DNA of 64,000 nucleotides from Microvelia longipes (lineage: Eukaryota; Arthropoda; Insecta; Hemiptera; Veliidae). Each line of letters begins with the position of its first letter. Position 1 is the first letter of the stretch. The stretch is taken from positions 7,503,833 through 7,567,832 of the forward strand of contig JACMZG010001914.1 in the NCBI GenBank assembly GCA_018340805.1, read 5' to 3'. The notes under the pieces are model-generated. The model did not search any database. It was not told where the DNA came from and saw only the letters and a list, made by a program, of their open reading frames with translations. The position numbers were made by a program, and so were the translations under genes. This document shows positions 11,461-23,299 of this stretch, piece after piece.

Positions 11461-12545
11461 AAGAAAGTATGCACTTATAGGCATGGTTAAAGTATCCAAG
11501 TTTTATCTCTCTCGCATTCACAGTGGGGGGGGGGTGTTATGCTTGACACACACACACACACACACACAAATATACAGCATGATGAAAACCATTTAAAACA
11601 CCACAAAAGCGCCCTGAATGAAATAATTACGACGAATATTTAATTTCGAATTTTCAGGGTGAACACAACCTTTGTCATAAGGTTCAGGTTGAAGTTTTTT
11701 CCATTTTTGGTTGGCTTTTTATTTGTTAGACATGTAATTTGGTTTTTTTAATTTTTGCTATTAATTGCTATGTTAGGCACATTGATGACTTTATCATTGA
11801 TTGATTATCAATCAATCAGTATTAGATATTCTACCGTAATATGGTGAAATTTTGTGAAAAGACGGAATTGAATATTTTTAAGAGAAATAAATTTAACATT
11901 TGAATAAAATGTCATAACGGTAAAAATATAAAGGCAAGGTAAGTGGATTTATTCACTTACAGGTTTTATGTACAGTAATAGAGTCTAGAAGTGATACGGC
12001 GCGAGAGAACGTACTCGTACATACCGGCGAGTGGGACGCCTGACCCACAAGATAAAACTAACATCGCTGTACATAGAAGTCGTGAATAATGGATAATTCG
12101 AAACTTTAGATAAAACTATTATTTATTAATTTCTTGCTCACATATATCTTTAAGTTGTAATTTAGTGTAAACGATGACTAACATCTATGTCTGTTATACT
12201 TTTCCCCGCCTATCTAAGAGAAGAAGCACTGTGTTGTCGTATAAAACCTAATCCGAGATGCAAGTTTTAGGTGATAATACTTAATTACATATAAACTTAA
12301 TTTACTTTTTTTATAAGAGTTAAGTTTGTGACAAGTTAGGGTATTACTTATTCTTATACATTTTGCACTCTTGTTAAATTAAATAAATAAAAAGAAATTA
12401 TACATAATTATATATTTATTTTATTCATACAAGTAAATATAGTATTCTTGGTAAAATCTTTGCTGATGATTATATTTTAGTGGAGAGCTTAGGAATACAT
12501 AGAAAAATAGACTTTTACGTAATTAACTGTTTTAATTTATTATTT
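11461..12545. other. No gene seen; G8 and (CA)n runs
   Basis: An oligo-G run lies at about 11524-11533 and a (CA)n run at 11549-11568. The rest is AT-rich and featureless, with a TGATTGATTATCAATCAATCA inverted repeat near 11795-11818. Confidence 0.5.
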
Positions 12546-12670
12546 TATTAAAAAACGGGTACGGGGTACCTCGGAACTTTTCCTTATCACATCGGATCCA
12601 ATACGCTCATACTCACTACTTCAAATTCGCTTCGCTCGTCCTTACAATATACAAGTCGGTATATTTATAC
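12546..12670 (-). mobile_element. 5S-like SINE, 3' part (minus strand)
   Basis: Read on the minus strand this is the hairpin and tail portion. The plus strand shows CGGGTACGGGGTACCTCGGA, CTTTTCCTTATCACATCGGA and TTCGCTTCGCTCGTCC. The 5S-like core is absent here. Confidence 0.6.
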
Positions 12671-13734
12671 AACAGAACCTCTTTGGACTCGTTTCGCTCG
12701 TCTTCAGATGAGGAAAAGTAAAGAAAACGAATTTTTTAAAATTAAGATGGAAATATAAAATTATTGATACGATGTTATGTTGTATCGAAACCAACTAGGT
12801 ACTAGAGCACTTTAAGAATTGAAAACGGTTTCGAATAAGACCGTTTCATTGACTCCAATTCCAACCCAATCTAACAACAATCCCGATCAGCGACTTTTTA
12901 AGAAGAAATTCCCTAAAACGTTCAAGGACGAATAGGACGTTTTAGAATGAGAACGAATTCTCAGTTCTTTAGTGAATATTTAAGAATTCAGATACTTTCT
13001 GCATGAGGACGTATCGTAATGAATTGTCTTAAAGAAACGGAAAGAATTGATAACATTTTTAGAATTAAAACTGTTCTGAATGAGAACGCATCAAAATTTT
13101 TTAATCAAAACGCGTATCTACTTAGACTTATAAACCAAGATAAAAACTTGGGAATTAAAATAAATACGATTTGAGAACCAGGCAATACAGGCTTAAACAA
13201 TTTTTTAAATATTACATTCTTTTATGATCAATTAATAACACCTTTGTTAATTTAAAAACCTAACGTACTTCTTAGTATAAAATCTTTATTTGTAAAATAA
13301 ATCAAAACTCAAATATATCATTGTTAAATGATAACCACTAGAAACCTTTTAAAATATTTGTATATCCTGTCATTTCAGAGGCTGGAATCGTGATGGACTT
13401 CTGACTACACAACGACATACGTTTTTCCTCCGAAAAGTTAGGAATATATTATAATATAATAAAGAATGTACCGAGAGGAAAGACTTGTTAGGCTGAGTAG
13501 ACACAAGTCAGTCTGAGTAGGTGTTTCTATGAACCTGCTTCTTTTATTTTGTTAAATAAAGCCATTCTTCGAATTTTTTCTTAATTTTGAACAATGGAAA
13601 CAAAAGTGTTAAGTTAAAACGCAAACATATGGGCCGGAAATTCTTTCTCTGAATATTTTTGCTCATGCTAAGAGCAAATGAGAGTTAATTTAATTCATTT
13701 CAAACATCTATAACAAGGTTTTCCTATATATGAG
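12671..13734. other. No gene seen
   Basis: AT-rich. Words such as AGAATGAGAACG recur loosely between 12830 and 13100, possibly an eroded repeat. Confidence 0.4.
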
Positions 13735-13925
13735 GGGAGGTCAATAAATCGAAATATGACTCAGGAAAAAAAATTCGAAAAAGCATAAAACGCGGAAAAT
13801 GTTGCGATCAATTAAAGATTTAGCATGCATGATACCATGTATAAGACTAACATATGTGCAAAGTTTCATCTCATTATCAGCATTAGTTTACTTTTTTTCA
13901 AATGATTTGTGTACTTTTTTTAATT
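13735..13925 (-). repeat. Repeat R2, copy 1
   Basis: Matches the plus-strand block at 22895-23250: CATAAAACGCGGAAAA, CATGTATAAGACTAACATAT, CAAAGTTTCATCTCATTATC and AGCATTAGTTTA. It directly precedes a 5S-like SINE in the same relative order as at 22.9-23.5 kb. Confidence 0.7.
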
Positions 13926-14135
13926 AAAAATCTAAGAACAATCTAAGTGTCGTTTCAATACAAGTATATCCATGATGGTCAGTGCTGTATGGGTGATTTA
14001 CTATCTGAAAAGCGAAGCGAGTCCGAAGACATATTGCATTATACAAAGTGCAAATTGTATATTCTGAGGACGAGCGAAGCGAGTCCGATGTGATGGGGAA
14101 AAGTCCCAAGGTACTCCGTACCAGTTTTTTTGTAT
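13926..14135 (+). mobile_element. 5S-like SINE, copy with truncated core
   Basis: TTTCAATACAAGTATATCCA is followed by GGTCAGTGCTGTATGGGTGA (end of the 5S-like core), GAGGACGAGCGAAGCGAGTC and a tail AAGGTACTCCGTACC. The box-A half of the core is deleted. Confidence 0.6.
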
Positions 14136-14149
14136 AAATGGTTACCAGC

Positions 14150-14812
14150 ATGGTTAAAAGTAAGATGTCCTAACTAGTTAGTTGTATGTTGACGATGCAA
14201 CAGTCATTGTTTATATTATAAAAGTAAGATGTCCTTACTAGTTAGTTGTATGCTGACGATGCAACAGTCATTGTTTATATTATAAAAGTAAGAGTCCTTA
14301 TATGTTAGTTTTGTTGCTGACGATGCAACAGTCATTGTTATATTAAAGTAAGATGTCCTTACTAGTTAGTTGTATGGCTGACGATTGCAACAGTCATTTT
14401 TTTTTTTATTAAAAGTAAGTGTCCTTACTAGTTAGTTGTATGCTGACGATGCAACAGTCATTGTTTATATTATAAAAGTAAGATGTCCTTACTAGTTAGT
14501 TTGTTATGCTTTGCAACAGTCATGTTTATATTCAAAAGTAAGATGCTGTTGCGATGCACAGTCATTGTTTATATTCAAAGTAGATGTCCTTACTAGTTAG
14601 TTGTATGCTGACGATTATATATATTTAAAAGTAAGTGTCTTACTAGTTAGTTGTTGCTGTCGATGCAACGTCATTGTTTATATTCAAAAAGTAAGATGTC
14701 CTTACTAGTTAGTTGTATGCTGACGATGCAACAGTCATTGTTTATATTCAAAAAGTAAGATGTCCTTACTAGTTAGTTGTATGCTGACGATGCAACAGTC
14801 ATTGTTTATGCT
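14150..14812 (+). repeat. Minisatellite, about 62-bp unit, about 11 copies
   Basis: The unit contains AAGTAAGATGTCCTTACTAG, TTAGTTGTATGCTGACGATG and CAACAGTCATTGTTTATATT. The middle copies carry many short deletions while the outer ones are nearly identical. It begins immediately after the 5S-like SINE. Confidence 0.95.
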
Positions 14813-15597
14813 AATTCAGCTATGGATTTTGAGATTTACGTAAATTTCTACCAAAATCTGTAGTACTTACAATTCTTGACAATTATAACTTAGGCATCAC
14901 ATCGAATAGCAAATTAATTGTTAATAATACATTAAGATTTTTAAGCAGACTAAAAAAAGACACTACTCCTTAAAAGCCATTAATTAAACAATAAAATACC
15001 TAGATATATGATGGATGATAAATAAGATAAATCTTTACTAAAATTCTAAGTTATACTTACTTTTCTAAAAAAAAAAAATAATTAATTTAATTCTTTCAAC
15101 ATTTGGAGTTATAATTGGAATTATTAATTTCTATAAATTAAATCATAGATGAAAACTATCAACATATTTTTAAGCTTAAATTTATTGTGGGAAAAAGGTT
15201 GGATGTGCAATTTAATTTCTGATTCGGATTATAGTTTGATGATATTTTATAAGGATTTCACTTATAAACTTTACCTGGAATTATTTTAATGAAGATGTTC
15301 ATATCTGAAAAAAGCTTTATAAGGTCATAGTCATAAATGAATTTTTAAACTAAGTAAAAGTATGAATTATAAATTTAATACATACATATTTGAGAAGCAC
15401 GCAATTATTAAATATTTATTTGTAAAGTTATAGTCAGGTAACATTGTATCTATTAATATGTTAATAACCTAACATAGTAATAAAAGACTTGCTTTACTCT
15501 CTAGATTGATATTTATAATTAAATATAGTATAACAATAAGGCTCTTCACGCATTTGCTGGACTAAATGTAACATTAATATTGCTAATTAATAACAAT
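14813..15597. other. No gene seen
   Basis: AT-rich sequence; nothing recognised. Confidence 0.4.
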
Positions 15598-15775
15598 CGG
15601 GTATAGGGTGTCTCGTTACTTTTCCACAAACTTGAGATTCGCTTCGCTCGTCCTCAGAATGTAATGATTATCTAAAGCCTATTCAGTCTCGCTGCACTTG
15701 ACCTCAGAATAGAGTATTTACCCTAAGTCAAGGGTGTTACGACTTCGGACTCACTTCTCTCGTTCTCAGATTATC
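15598..15775 (-). mobile_element. 5S-like SINE, 3' part (minus strand)
   Basis: The plus strand shows CGGGTATAGGGTGTCTCGTT, GATTCGCTTCGCTCGTCCTC and two further eroded copies of the GACTCRCTTC.CTCGT hairpin word. The 26-bp minisatellite follows. Confidence 0.5.
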
Positions 15776-15824
15776 ATAACTATCATTAGGTAACCAAATA
15801 CTTACGGTGTTAATTAAACGTTAG

Positions 15825-16920
15825 GGAAATAATACGGTATATAGGCATTCAATCATATAATACGGTATATGGGCATTCAATCAAATAATACGATAAAGGC
15901 ATTCATCATAATACGGTAGATAGGCATTCAATAATAATACAAGTAGATATGTATAAATAAATAATACGGTAGATAGACAATCAATAAAATATACGGTAGA
16001 TAAGCATTCAATCATATAATACGGTAGATAGGCATTCAATAAATAATAAGCATTCATAAATAATACGGTAGATAGCATTCAATAAATAATATGGTATATA
16101 GGTATTCATAATAATACGGTACATAGGCATTGCAAAATACGATAAAGGCATTCATCATATAATACGTAGATATAGGCATTCAATAAATAATACGGTAGAT
16201 ATGTAGTAAATAAGTAATACGGTAGATAGGCATTCAATCATATAATACGGTAGATAGGCATTCAAATAAATTAATAGGTATATAGGCATATTCAATAAAT
16301 ATACATACATAATATTGGTACATAGCATTTCTAAATATATGGAAGATAGGCATTCAATAAATAATACGGTAGATTGTCATTCATAAACGGTAGTAATTCA
16401 ATAAATACGGTAGAGAGGCATTCAATAAATAATACAGTAGATATGTAGTAAATAAATAATACGGTAGATAGACAATCAATAAAATAACGGTAGATAGGAG
16501 CATTCAATAAATAATTTGGTCATAGGCTAATTCAATAATAATCGGATAAAGGCATTCATAAATAATACGGTAGATATAGGCATTCAAATAATATACGGTG
16601 ATAATGTAGTTAATCAGTAATCGGTAGGATAGACAATCAATAAATAATACGGTAGATAGGCATTATATATATACGGTAGGCATTCAAAAATAATATGGTT
16701 ATAGGCTTCAATAAATAATTACATAGGTAATAAAATTATAGTATATAGGCATTCAATCAATAATACGGTATAGGCATTCAATAAATAATACGATAAAAGG
16801 CATTCAATCATATAATACAGTAGAATTATAGGCATTCATAATAATACGGTAGATAGGCATTCAATAAATAATGCGGTATATAGGCATTCAATAAATAATA
16901 CGGTAGAGAGGCATTCAATA
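15825..16920 (+). repeat. Minisatellite, about 26-bp unit, about 40 copies
   Basis: Unit AATAATACGGTAGATAGGCA then TTCAAT, with much variation and interspersed AGATATGTAGTAAATA variants. The array lies between a minus-strand SINE tail (15598) and a plus-strand SINE tail (16945). Confidence 0.95.
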
Positions 16921-16944
16921 ATGTCATAGCCAAACTTTCAAAAA

Positions 16945-17016
16945 ATATTAACACAGGATAAGCGTAGAAAATACGATATTATAAGGAAACGTTCCAAGGT
17001 ACCCCGTACCCGATTT
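16945..17016 (+). mobile_element. 5S-like SINE tail (plus strand)
   Basis: GATAAGCGTAG, then AAGGAAACGTTCCAAGGTAC and CCCGTACCCGATTTTT, the characteristic 3' end. Confidence 0.55.
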
Positions 17017-18114
17017 TTGATTTTGAAAAAACTTTATTGATTTCACATATTTTAAAAGTACAGTATTTTGAATAATTGATTAATATTGCATGCACTAACT
17101 GTAAAAACTTCCTCTCTCTGGAGTCTTTATATGATCTTAATATAATGTAAAGCCCATTGAATAATATTCAGTGGTAAATGTGAGTCATTCATTTACATTT
17201 TTCATGCAAAAATTTTAATTCAACGTCCGGTGACCAATAAACTAGTCAAATATCTTAAAGTTAAAGAAAAATCTTGATTTTTTTTACCAAGATTATTTTC
17301 AACTCAGGAAATTATGAGTTTCTTTAATTTTGACAATTAAAGTAATCTCACGAACGTTTTAAGCAAATGCATTTTTGATCAAACAATCACAATTTCATAA
17401 ACACGCTTTGCCAGCTAACTTTTAGCTTAAAAATCACCTTGATAATAAATAAATTCTCTTTTAATTTTTGAATTCAGAATGAATATGTGAACAAAAAATA
17501 AAAATTTCAAGTATAGTCACAAACTGAATTAAAATACCCAGTTATTCTGGGTATTAAAACTGAAGAATTATAAAAGTTAAGAAATTCCTAAGAGACTTCT
17601 GTCTAAAACTAAAAAAAAAAAATCATTTTAACCGGAAATTCTTCTTAGTCTTATAAATTTGTCCGACCTTTTTATCTCACTAGTAAAAATTAAAATAAAA
17701 ATATCACCTACAAAAATATACATATATGTCAACAAAATATATGTTTTCTGTAAATTTAAGATCAAATTGTAGGATACTTTATTAAGGGGCATGCAAGGGT
17801 TTAGTTCATTTAGATTATGCTTTATTTAACTATGAATATAATGTGGTTAAATATATATAAATACATGTATTATGGAAACTTTATGTATTTTATATAATGT
17901 ATAAAGTGCTAATATCGCTTTAGTTGTAAATCTCACTGGAATTTCCTAAAGATTATTAAAGACAGTAAAATATCGGATATTATATGCTTAAAAGAAGTTA
18001 GTACTTTTTAGGTTCCATATCTAGTATAGTAGGAATAGGAAAGGTTCTTTCAAATAACTTTATTGATTATTGTCTGCAATAAATGTATTTGACATCGTGC
18101 TCACATAGATAGGG
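17017..18114. other. No gene seen
   Basis: AT-rich. A small palindrome ACCCAGTTATTCTGGGT lies at about 17536. Nothing coding is recognised. Confidence 0.45.
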
Positions 18115-18600
18115 TTGCCAGGCGTCCCGGTCTTTAGTTTCAAATCCCGGCGTCCCGAAATAACTCTTCGGGACGCTTAATTATCCCGTTTTAAAGTTTC
18201 AAATCCCGTCGTCTCAAAAGAACTCTTCGGGAAGCTTGATTATCCCGTTTTTTAGTTTCAAATCCCGTCGTCTCAAAAGAACTCTTCGGAAAGCTTGATT
18301 ATCCCATTTTTTAGTTTCAATCCGTTGTTTGAACTTCGGGAAGCTTGATTATCCCGTTTTTTAGTTTCAAATCCCGTTGTTTTAAAAGAACTTTTCGGGA
18401 AGCTTGATTATCCCGTTTTTTAGTTTCAAATCCCGTTGTTTTAAAAGAACTCTTTGGGACGCTTGATTATCCCGTTTTTTTAGTTTCAAATCCCGTTGTT
18501 TTAAAAGAACTCTTTGGGACGCTTGATTATCCCGTTTTTTAGTTTCAAATCCCGTCGTCTCAAAAGAACTCTTTCTGACGCTTGATTGTCCCAGTTATTA
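18115..18600 (+). repeat. Minisatellite, about 59-bp unit, about 8 copies
   Basis: The unit has TTCGGGACGCTTGATTATCC, CGTTTTTTAGTTTCAAATCC and CGTTGTTTTAAAAGAACTC. It ends about 30 bp before a minus-strand 5S-like SINE. Confidence 0.95.
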
Positions 18601-18629
18601 ACAATAGGCAAATGTTTATTAAATCTATA

Positions 18630-18860
18630 TTAAAAAATTGGATACGGGGTACCATCACATCGGATTCGCTTAGCTCATCCACCCTACTAAGGACTCACTT
18701 CGCTCGTCCTCAAAATGTACAAATCGTTAAATTTATACTGCCAACCCTTTCGCACTTGCTTCGCTTGTCCTCAGATAGTAAACAATCCGTTTCATTCCCA
18801 GCAGTAACCCATCCAGGCACTGATCACGCTCGATGCTGCTTAAATTTTATCATCTAATAA
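18630..18860 (-). mobile_element. 5S-like SINE, full-length (minus strand)
   Basis: On the minus strand the core reads TTTAAGCAGCATCGAGCGTG then ATCAGTGCCTGGATGGGTTA and CTGCTGGGAATGAAACGG. This is the best match in the window to the second half of 5S rRNA, including box C GGATGGG and GGGAAT. Hairpin words and the CGGGGTACC tail follow toward 18630. Confidence 0.7.
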
Positions 18861-18929
18861 AATCATAGATTTACTTGTATTAATATAAAACTTGGAGTAA
18901 TCTATTACGTTAGGGCATACACATTTACC

Positions 18930-19395
18930 GAGTTTCAACAAAATTAAATTATTTTCCGATTTTTTACATGTTTTTAAAAAACGTACACAAGTCATTCGAT
19001 AAGCATTAAACTAATGCTTATAATGGGATGGAACTTGGCATTCATATGGCATACATCAGACTAACATATGTTAGTCATGTACTAACATATGCGCATGTAC
19101 TCGTACTCGTGTATCTACACAAGTACATGCGCACTAAATGTCAAAATGATCTCTTCCGTGTGTTAGAATTTTTTGAAAGTCTGACTAAGTCATTATTGTG
19201 GACTTTTGATGTCATAAAAAATATTTTCCGAATAGCACAACTAAACAAATAGACTAAATGTTTCTACAAAGTTTCAACTCTGAAGCATAAATTCACTGGG
19301 AGGTACGATGATAACACACACAAATATAGTCAGACAACTTTTAAAAAAAATATCAGAAGGTCTAAAAAATAACTAAAACGGATAATATCGGTGTC
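18930..19395 (+). repeat. Repeat R2, copy 2
   Basis: Contains AAACTAATGCTTATAAT, CATACATCAGACTAACATAT, AAAATATTTTCCGAATAGCA, CAAAGTTTCAACTCTGAAGC and ACGATGATAACACACAC. It abuts the 5S-like SINE in the mirror image of the 22.9-23.5 kb arrangement. An inverted pair of TACATGCGCA-type words lies at about 19080-19135. Confidence 0.65.
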
Positions 19396-19402
19396 ATAAT
19401 AT

Positions 19403-19422
19403 ATAATATATATATATATATT

Positions 19423-19480
<58 letters not shown>
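19403..19480. repeat. (TA)n microsatellite
   Basis: About 75 bp of TA repeats at the end of R2 copy 2. Confidence 0.95.
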
Positions 19481-19481
<1 letters not shown>

Positions 19482-20051
19482 GAAAGGCATTGAAAATGAC
19501 TTTTTAGTTCAGATAATAAATTTTGTGACAAAACTTCGCGTCAGTCAGTAAGAAGATTTTTTACGCTATAATGATAATTATAGCGATATGATTTATTTAT
19601 ACCATATAATAATATGGTGTAAATGATAATAATTTACTTTAAAAGTAAATTGCACAAAAGCACAGAACACAATAAAAAGTTACATTAGACTTACAATAAG
19701 AAACATAAATTTGATTAAGCAAACGGTCCCAATATGGAATCATACATAACAAAAAAAACTTTACACCGATTAGAATTTTTATCATTGCACAAAGTATAAT
19801 TTAAATAAAAAGACCTGTTGAATACTTAGATCACTTGTTGAAGTTTCTTAAATTGCACAACATCAAGTGCTTAATGACTTAATACTTTCCTTCCAAGTGA
19901 GATACAATAAAACAGCGATTAAGTCGGAGATGTAATCTGTTTATGGTATAAAGGATTTTCACGCCTTTTAAGTCATAAGACAAGGCGGCAAATCATGAAT
20001 TATGCGGTTTAATTATGCGATATATGGGTTTGTAGTTTGCAAAAAGATTTG
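19481..20051. other. No gene seen
   Basis: AT-rich. A short inverted repeat (TATAATGATAATTATA) lies at about 19568. Nothing else is recognised. Confidence 0.4.
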
Positions 20052-20304
20052 TTGGGCATAGTCATGGCATGGATTAGGTAAGAGAACGAGATTTTGTATT
20101 TTGTAATTATACATCAGCATAAAATTAAATACAAGGGCCTTCGGCCACAGGCTGGGAAGCGGCCTAAGCACGATAGTATAAGCGTTACTAACTATGTTGT
20201 GTTTAGTTTAAAAAGCAAAACGCATAATTAAAATAAATTTATAACAAATGAGAGCACAAACATAAAGTAATAAATTAAGAGAACTACTTAAAAAATCTAT
20301 TTAT
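20052..20304 (+). repeat. 253-bp direct repeat, left copy
   Basis: From TTGGGCATAG to AAAAAATCTATTTATC this block is almost identical to 20776-21028. It includes GGGCCTTCGGCCACAGGC. Foldback element B lies between the copies. Confidence 0.9.
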
Positions 20305-20305
20305 C

Positions 20306-20686
20306 CAGTATAATTGTGCGAGAGACACCTAGGAAATGTAACAAGCAAAATACAGTGCTACTTCTGGGAACTGTTCCATCATTCGACATTCGTCATCATT
20401 GATGGCTCGACATAATGTCATGTCCCACTCTGATTCGTTAAGTCTAACTAATCAGGGCGCCGACAGAGCCTGAACTCACTCTGACCTTCAATTAATTCCG
20501 AAGAATATAATGTGAAGTATTTCTGTCGGCGTCCTGATCAGTTAGACGTAACGAAACAGAGTGGAACATGACATCATGTCGAACCATCAATGATGACGAA
20601 TGTCGAATGATGGAACAATTTCCATATGTAGCATTGCATTTTGCTTGTTACATTTCCTAGGTGTCTCTCACACAATTATATTGCGT
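20306..20686. mobile_element. Foldback element B, intact copy
   Basis: Near-perfect inverted repeat of about 380 bp. The left arm starts TATAATTGTGCGAGAGACAC and the right arm ends GTGTCTCTCACACAATTATA. Inner blocks match in inverse: GACATTCGTCATCATTGATG with CATCAATGATGACGAATGTC, and GGGCGCCGACAGA with TCTGTCGGCGTCC. The centre lies near 20495. Non-coding; the superfamily is not evident. Confidence 0.8.
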
Positions 20687-20775
20687 CAACTATTCATGTT
20701 TTGCAAAACTCGGTAGTATCAAATGATATATGTTACTAACCATGTTTTTAAAAAACAAAACGCATAATTAAAATT

Positions 20776-21028
20776 GGGCATAGCTATCTTATGGATTAGG
20801 TAAGAGAACGAGATTATGTATTTTGTAATTATACATCAGCATAAAATTGAATACAAGGGCCTTCGGCCACAGGCCGGGAAGCGGCCTAAGCACGTTAGTA
20901 TAAGCGTTACTAACTTTGTTGTGTTTAGGTTAAAAAGCAAAACGCATAATTAAAATAAATTTATAACAAATGAGAGCACAAATATAAAGTAATAAATTAA
21001 GAGAACTACTTAAAAAATCTATTTATCG
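20776..21028 (+). repeat. 253-bp direct repeat, right copy
   Basis: Counterpart of 20052-20304. The two copies plus the foldback element form a segmental duplication of about 980 bp. Confidence 0.9.
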
Positions 21029-21209
21029 TTGAATTTAAGAGAATTTCTCATTTTTTAAGATTTTTGTATTTTTTTAGGTATTAGTATTTCATTTCCTAAC
21101 CATATGTATAGGTATATATTCCATAATTTTATTTTTTAATTTTATTTATTATGTTGACATGTCACAAAAAAATTAGGGTTATTTAAATAATTTTAACTGT
21201 TCTTATTTA

Positions 21210-21290
21210 GTTGTCAGGCACTGATGATGGTCTCAAGAAAGGATGAAAGCACTTTGTGTGTTACCTTAATAAGCATTAAGTAATAAACAA
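21210..21290 (+). repeat. Solo hammerhead-like repeat fragment
   Basis: GGCACTGATGATGGTCTCAA then GGATGAAAGCACTTTG keeps the CTGATGA (21221-21227) and GAAA (21245-21248) blocks and an AATAAGCATTAAG segment, but its partner arm is missing. Confidence 0.5.
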
Positions 21291-21316
21291 ACTCTGAAGA
21301 TATAAACACAAATACA

Positions 21317-21317
<1 letters not shown>

Positions 21318-21410
<93 letters not shown>
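21318..21410. repeat. (TA)n microsatellite
   Basis: About 90 bp of TA repeats. It abuts the left end of the following MITE and appears to replace that end's outer bases. Confidence 0.95.
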
Positions 21411-21926
21411 CCCCTAATTATTTTCGTTTTTTTGAGATATCAAACTGTGGTTTGCGGCTATCTTCATCAGTAATAAAAAACTTCTTTTTTTGGTAGCTAT
21501 CCATTTTCCTGCCATTTTGGTTGTAGCCATATGCTATTCTTGAAAATTTGAAATTTCAACATGGAACACCTATATTGTGATACATTTTTGAAAAGCTCTT
21601 TAAAAAAAGAAAATTTTTGCTGCAAAACAGTCCTTTTTATTCTTAACCGTTTCAAAATGGCGGCCAGTTGAAATTTCCAAAATTAAATTTTTGACTTCTA
21701 TTCACGGTCAAACTAAAGGTTTTAGGAAAAACCACCAAAGAGTAAAACCGTCATTTCCTATTTTAATGAATTTAATTTTGTTGTCATAGTAACGGACGTC
21801 GCCATTTTATTTCGCAAATAAATATAAAGTTCTTTTATGCATGATGAAGATAGACGCAAACCGCAGTTTGATATCTCAAATATTAACGAAAATAATTAGG
21901 AGTTGTCGAACTTTTGCCACACCCTG
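21411..21926. mobile_element. Mariner-like MITE
   Basis: Inverted ends: TAATTATTTTCGTTTTTTTG, AGATATCAAACTGTGGTTTG and CGGCTATCTTCATCA on the left match TGATGAAGATAGACGC, AAACCGCAGTTTGATATCTC and ACGAAAATAATTAGGAG on the right. The right end continues ACTTTTGCCACACCCTGTAT, a familiar mariner-type end; the left counterpart is missing where the TA tract begins. No ORF. Confidence 0.75.

Positions 21927-21998
<72 letters not shown>
21927..21998. repeat. (CA)n/(TA)n microsatellite
   Basis: Compound dinucleotide tract adjoining the TA target of the MITE. Confidence 0.95.
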
Positions 21999-22001
<3 letters not shown>

Positions 22002-22894
22002 GGGTCTTCATTATGTTGTAACTAGGTTAAAAGGCTAATAAAAGGATTTATTTATTTATGTAATTATTTACGATTTTAAACTCTATTTCTGCTCACCTCA
22101 GAACTTATATAAGGAGCCTTCATACATAAATACGCCTCCACTTATAAATTTTAGTGCCTTTATCATGAGTTTAAAAATTTACAACCGATGTGTAATAAAA
22201 TATTTTTTAGTCCAATAATTCACTACATTTTAAGAAAGCAATTTCTAAATAGTTTTAATAAAATAATCGTGATCTTGAGTTTATTTTATTTATTTTTCAA
22301 CTTAAGAGCAAACTTTTACTACCGACATAGCGGTTAAGTCAGGTTGCGTTTTATTGGAAATCAATTCAAAATAATAAACAATATAAATTACTAAATTTAA
22401 ACAATATTAAGACAAAACTTATTAAAACATATGTCGGATTAAAATTCAGCAAATTTCATAATGCAAAAGATAAATTCACATCAGGGAAGGAAACAAAAAA
22501 TAACCAATTATTGGTAGACATATATAAACTCGCCACATTATACATTTCAACCAGTCTAATGGACTACTAAGAAAACACACACATATTAATCATTCTATAA
22601 AAATACTTGAAGGATGTATAATTTTTATATTTGCTTTATGATTTTTACATTTCGGCTCTAATGGATAAATCGGTCGCTTAAAAAAGATTCAAAAATTATA
22701 TAAATTGAGAGCTCAAAAGGATTAAGTATATTTTATACAGCAATCTTTCAAGTTTATACAGCCAACATTTGTTACTTCGATTCATTTCTGATCGGAATTT
22801 TTTGTTACTACTGGGGGGGAGGCAATGTTATAATACGGAAAAAGGGAGGGGTGGGGTAAATGGGAAATTATCTATTTTATAATTAAAACTAATG
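21999..22894. other. No gene seen
   Basis: AT-rich. A G-rich patch (GGGGGGGAGGC, then GGGAGGGGTGGGG) lies at about 22812-22858. Confidence 0.4.
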
Positions 22895-23250
22895 AGATAA
22901 AACCTCCATCCACTGTAAGTTCAACTCATTCCTTCTATCATCGTAGCGCCTAGTGTATCTTTGCTTGAAAGTTAAACTTTGTACAAAAATCAGTCAGTCA
23001 ATTGTGCTATTCGGAAAATAATGTTTTTCTGACGTCATAAACCCGCAATAATGACTTAGCAAAAATTTCAAAAAATCATAAAACGCGGAAAAATAATGCG
23101 ATCGGATTAATATCTGGCACGCATGTGGTTATGTATACGACTAACATATGCGCCAAGTTTAATCTCATTATCAGCATTAGTTTAATTTTTATCAAATGAC
23201 TTATGTACGTTTTTTAAAAAATTGTAAAAAACTAGAAAAAAATCTAAACT
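22895..23250 (-). repeat. Repeat R2, copy 3
   Basis: The plus strand shows CATCGTAGCGCCTAG, TTGTGCTATTCGGAAAATAA, CTGACGTCATAAACC, CATAAAACGCGGAAAA, AAGTTTAATCTCATTATCAG and CATTAGTTTAATTTTTATCA, the inverse of the plus-oriented copies. It leads directly into a 5S-like SINE. Confidence 0.7.
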
Positions 23251-23299
23251 AGAGTTTAAATTTAGTGCATATTTTTTAGTTTAAAGTGTATACCTTTAC

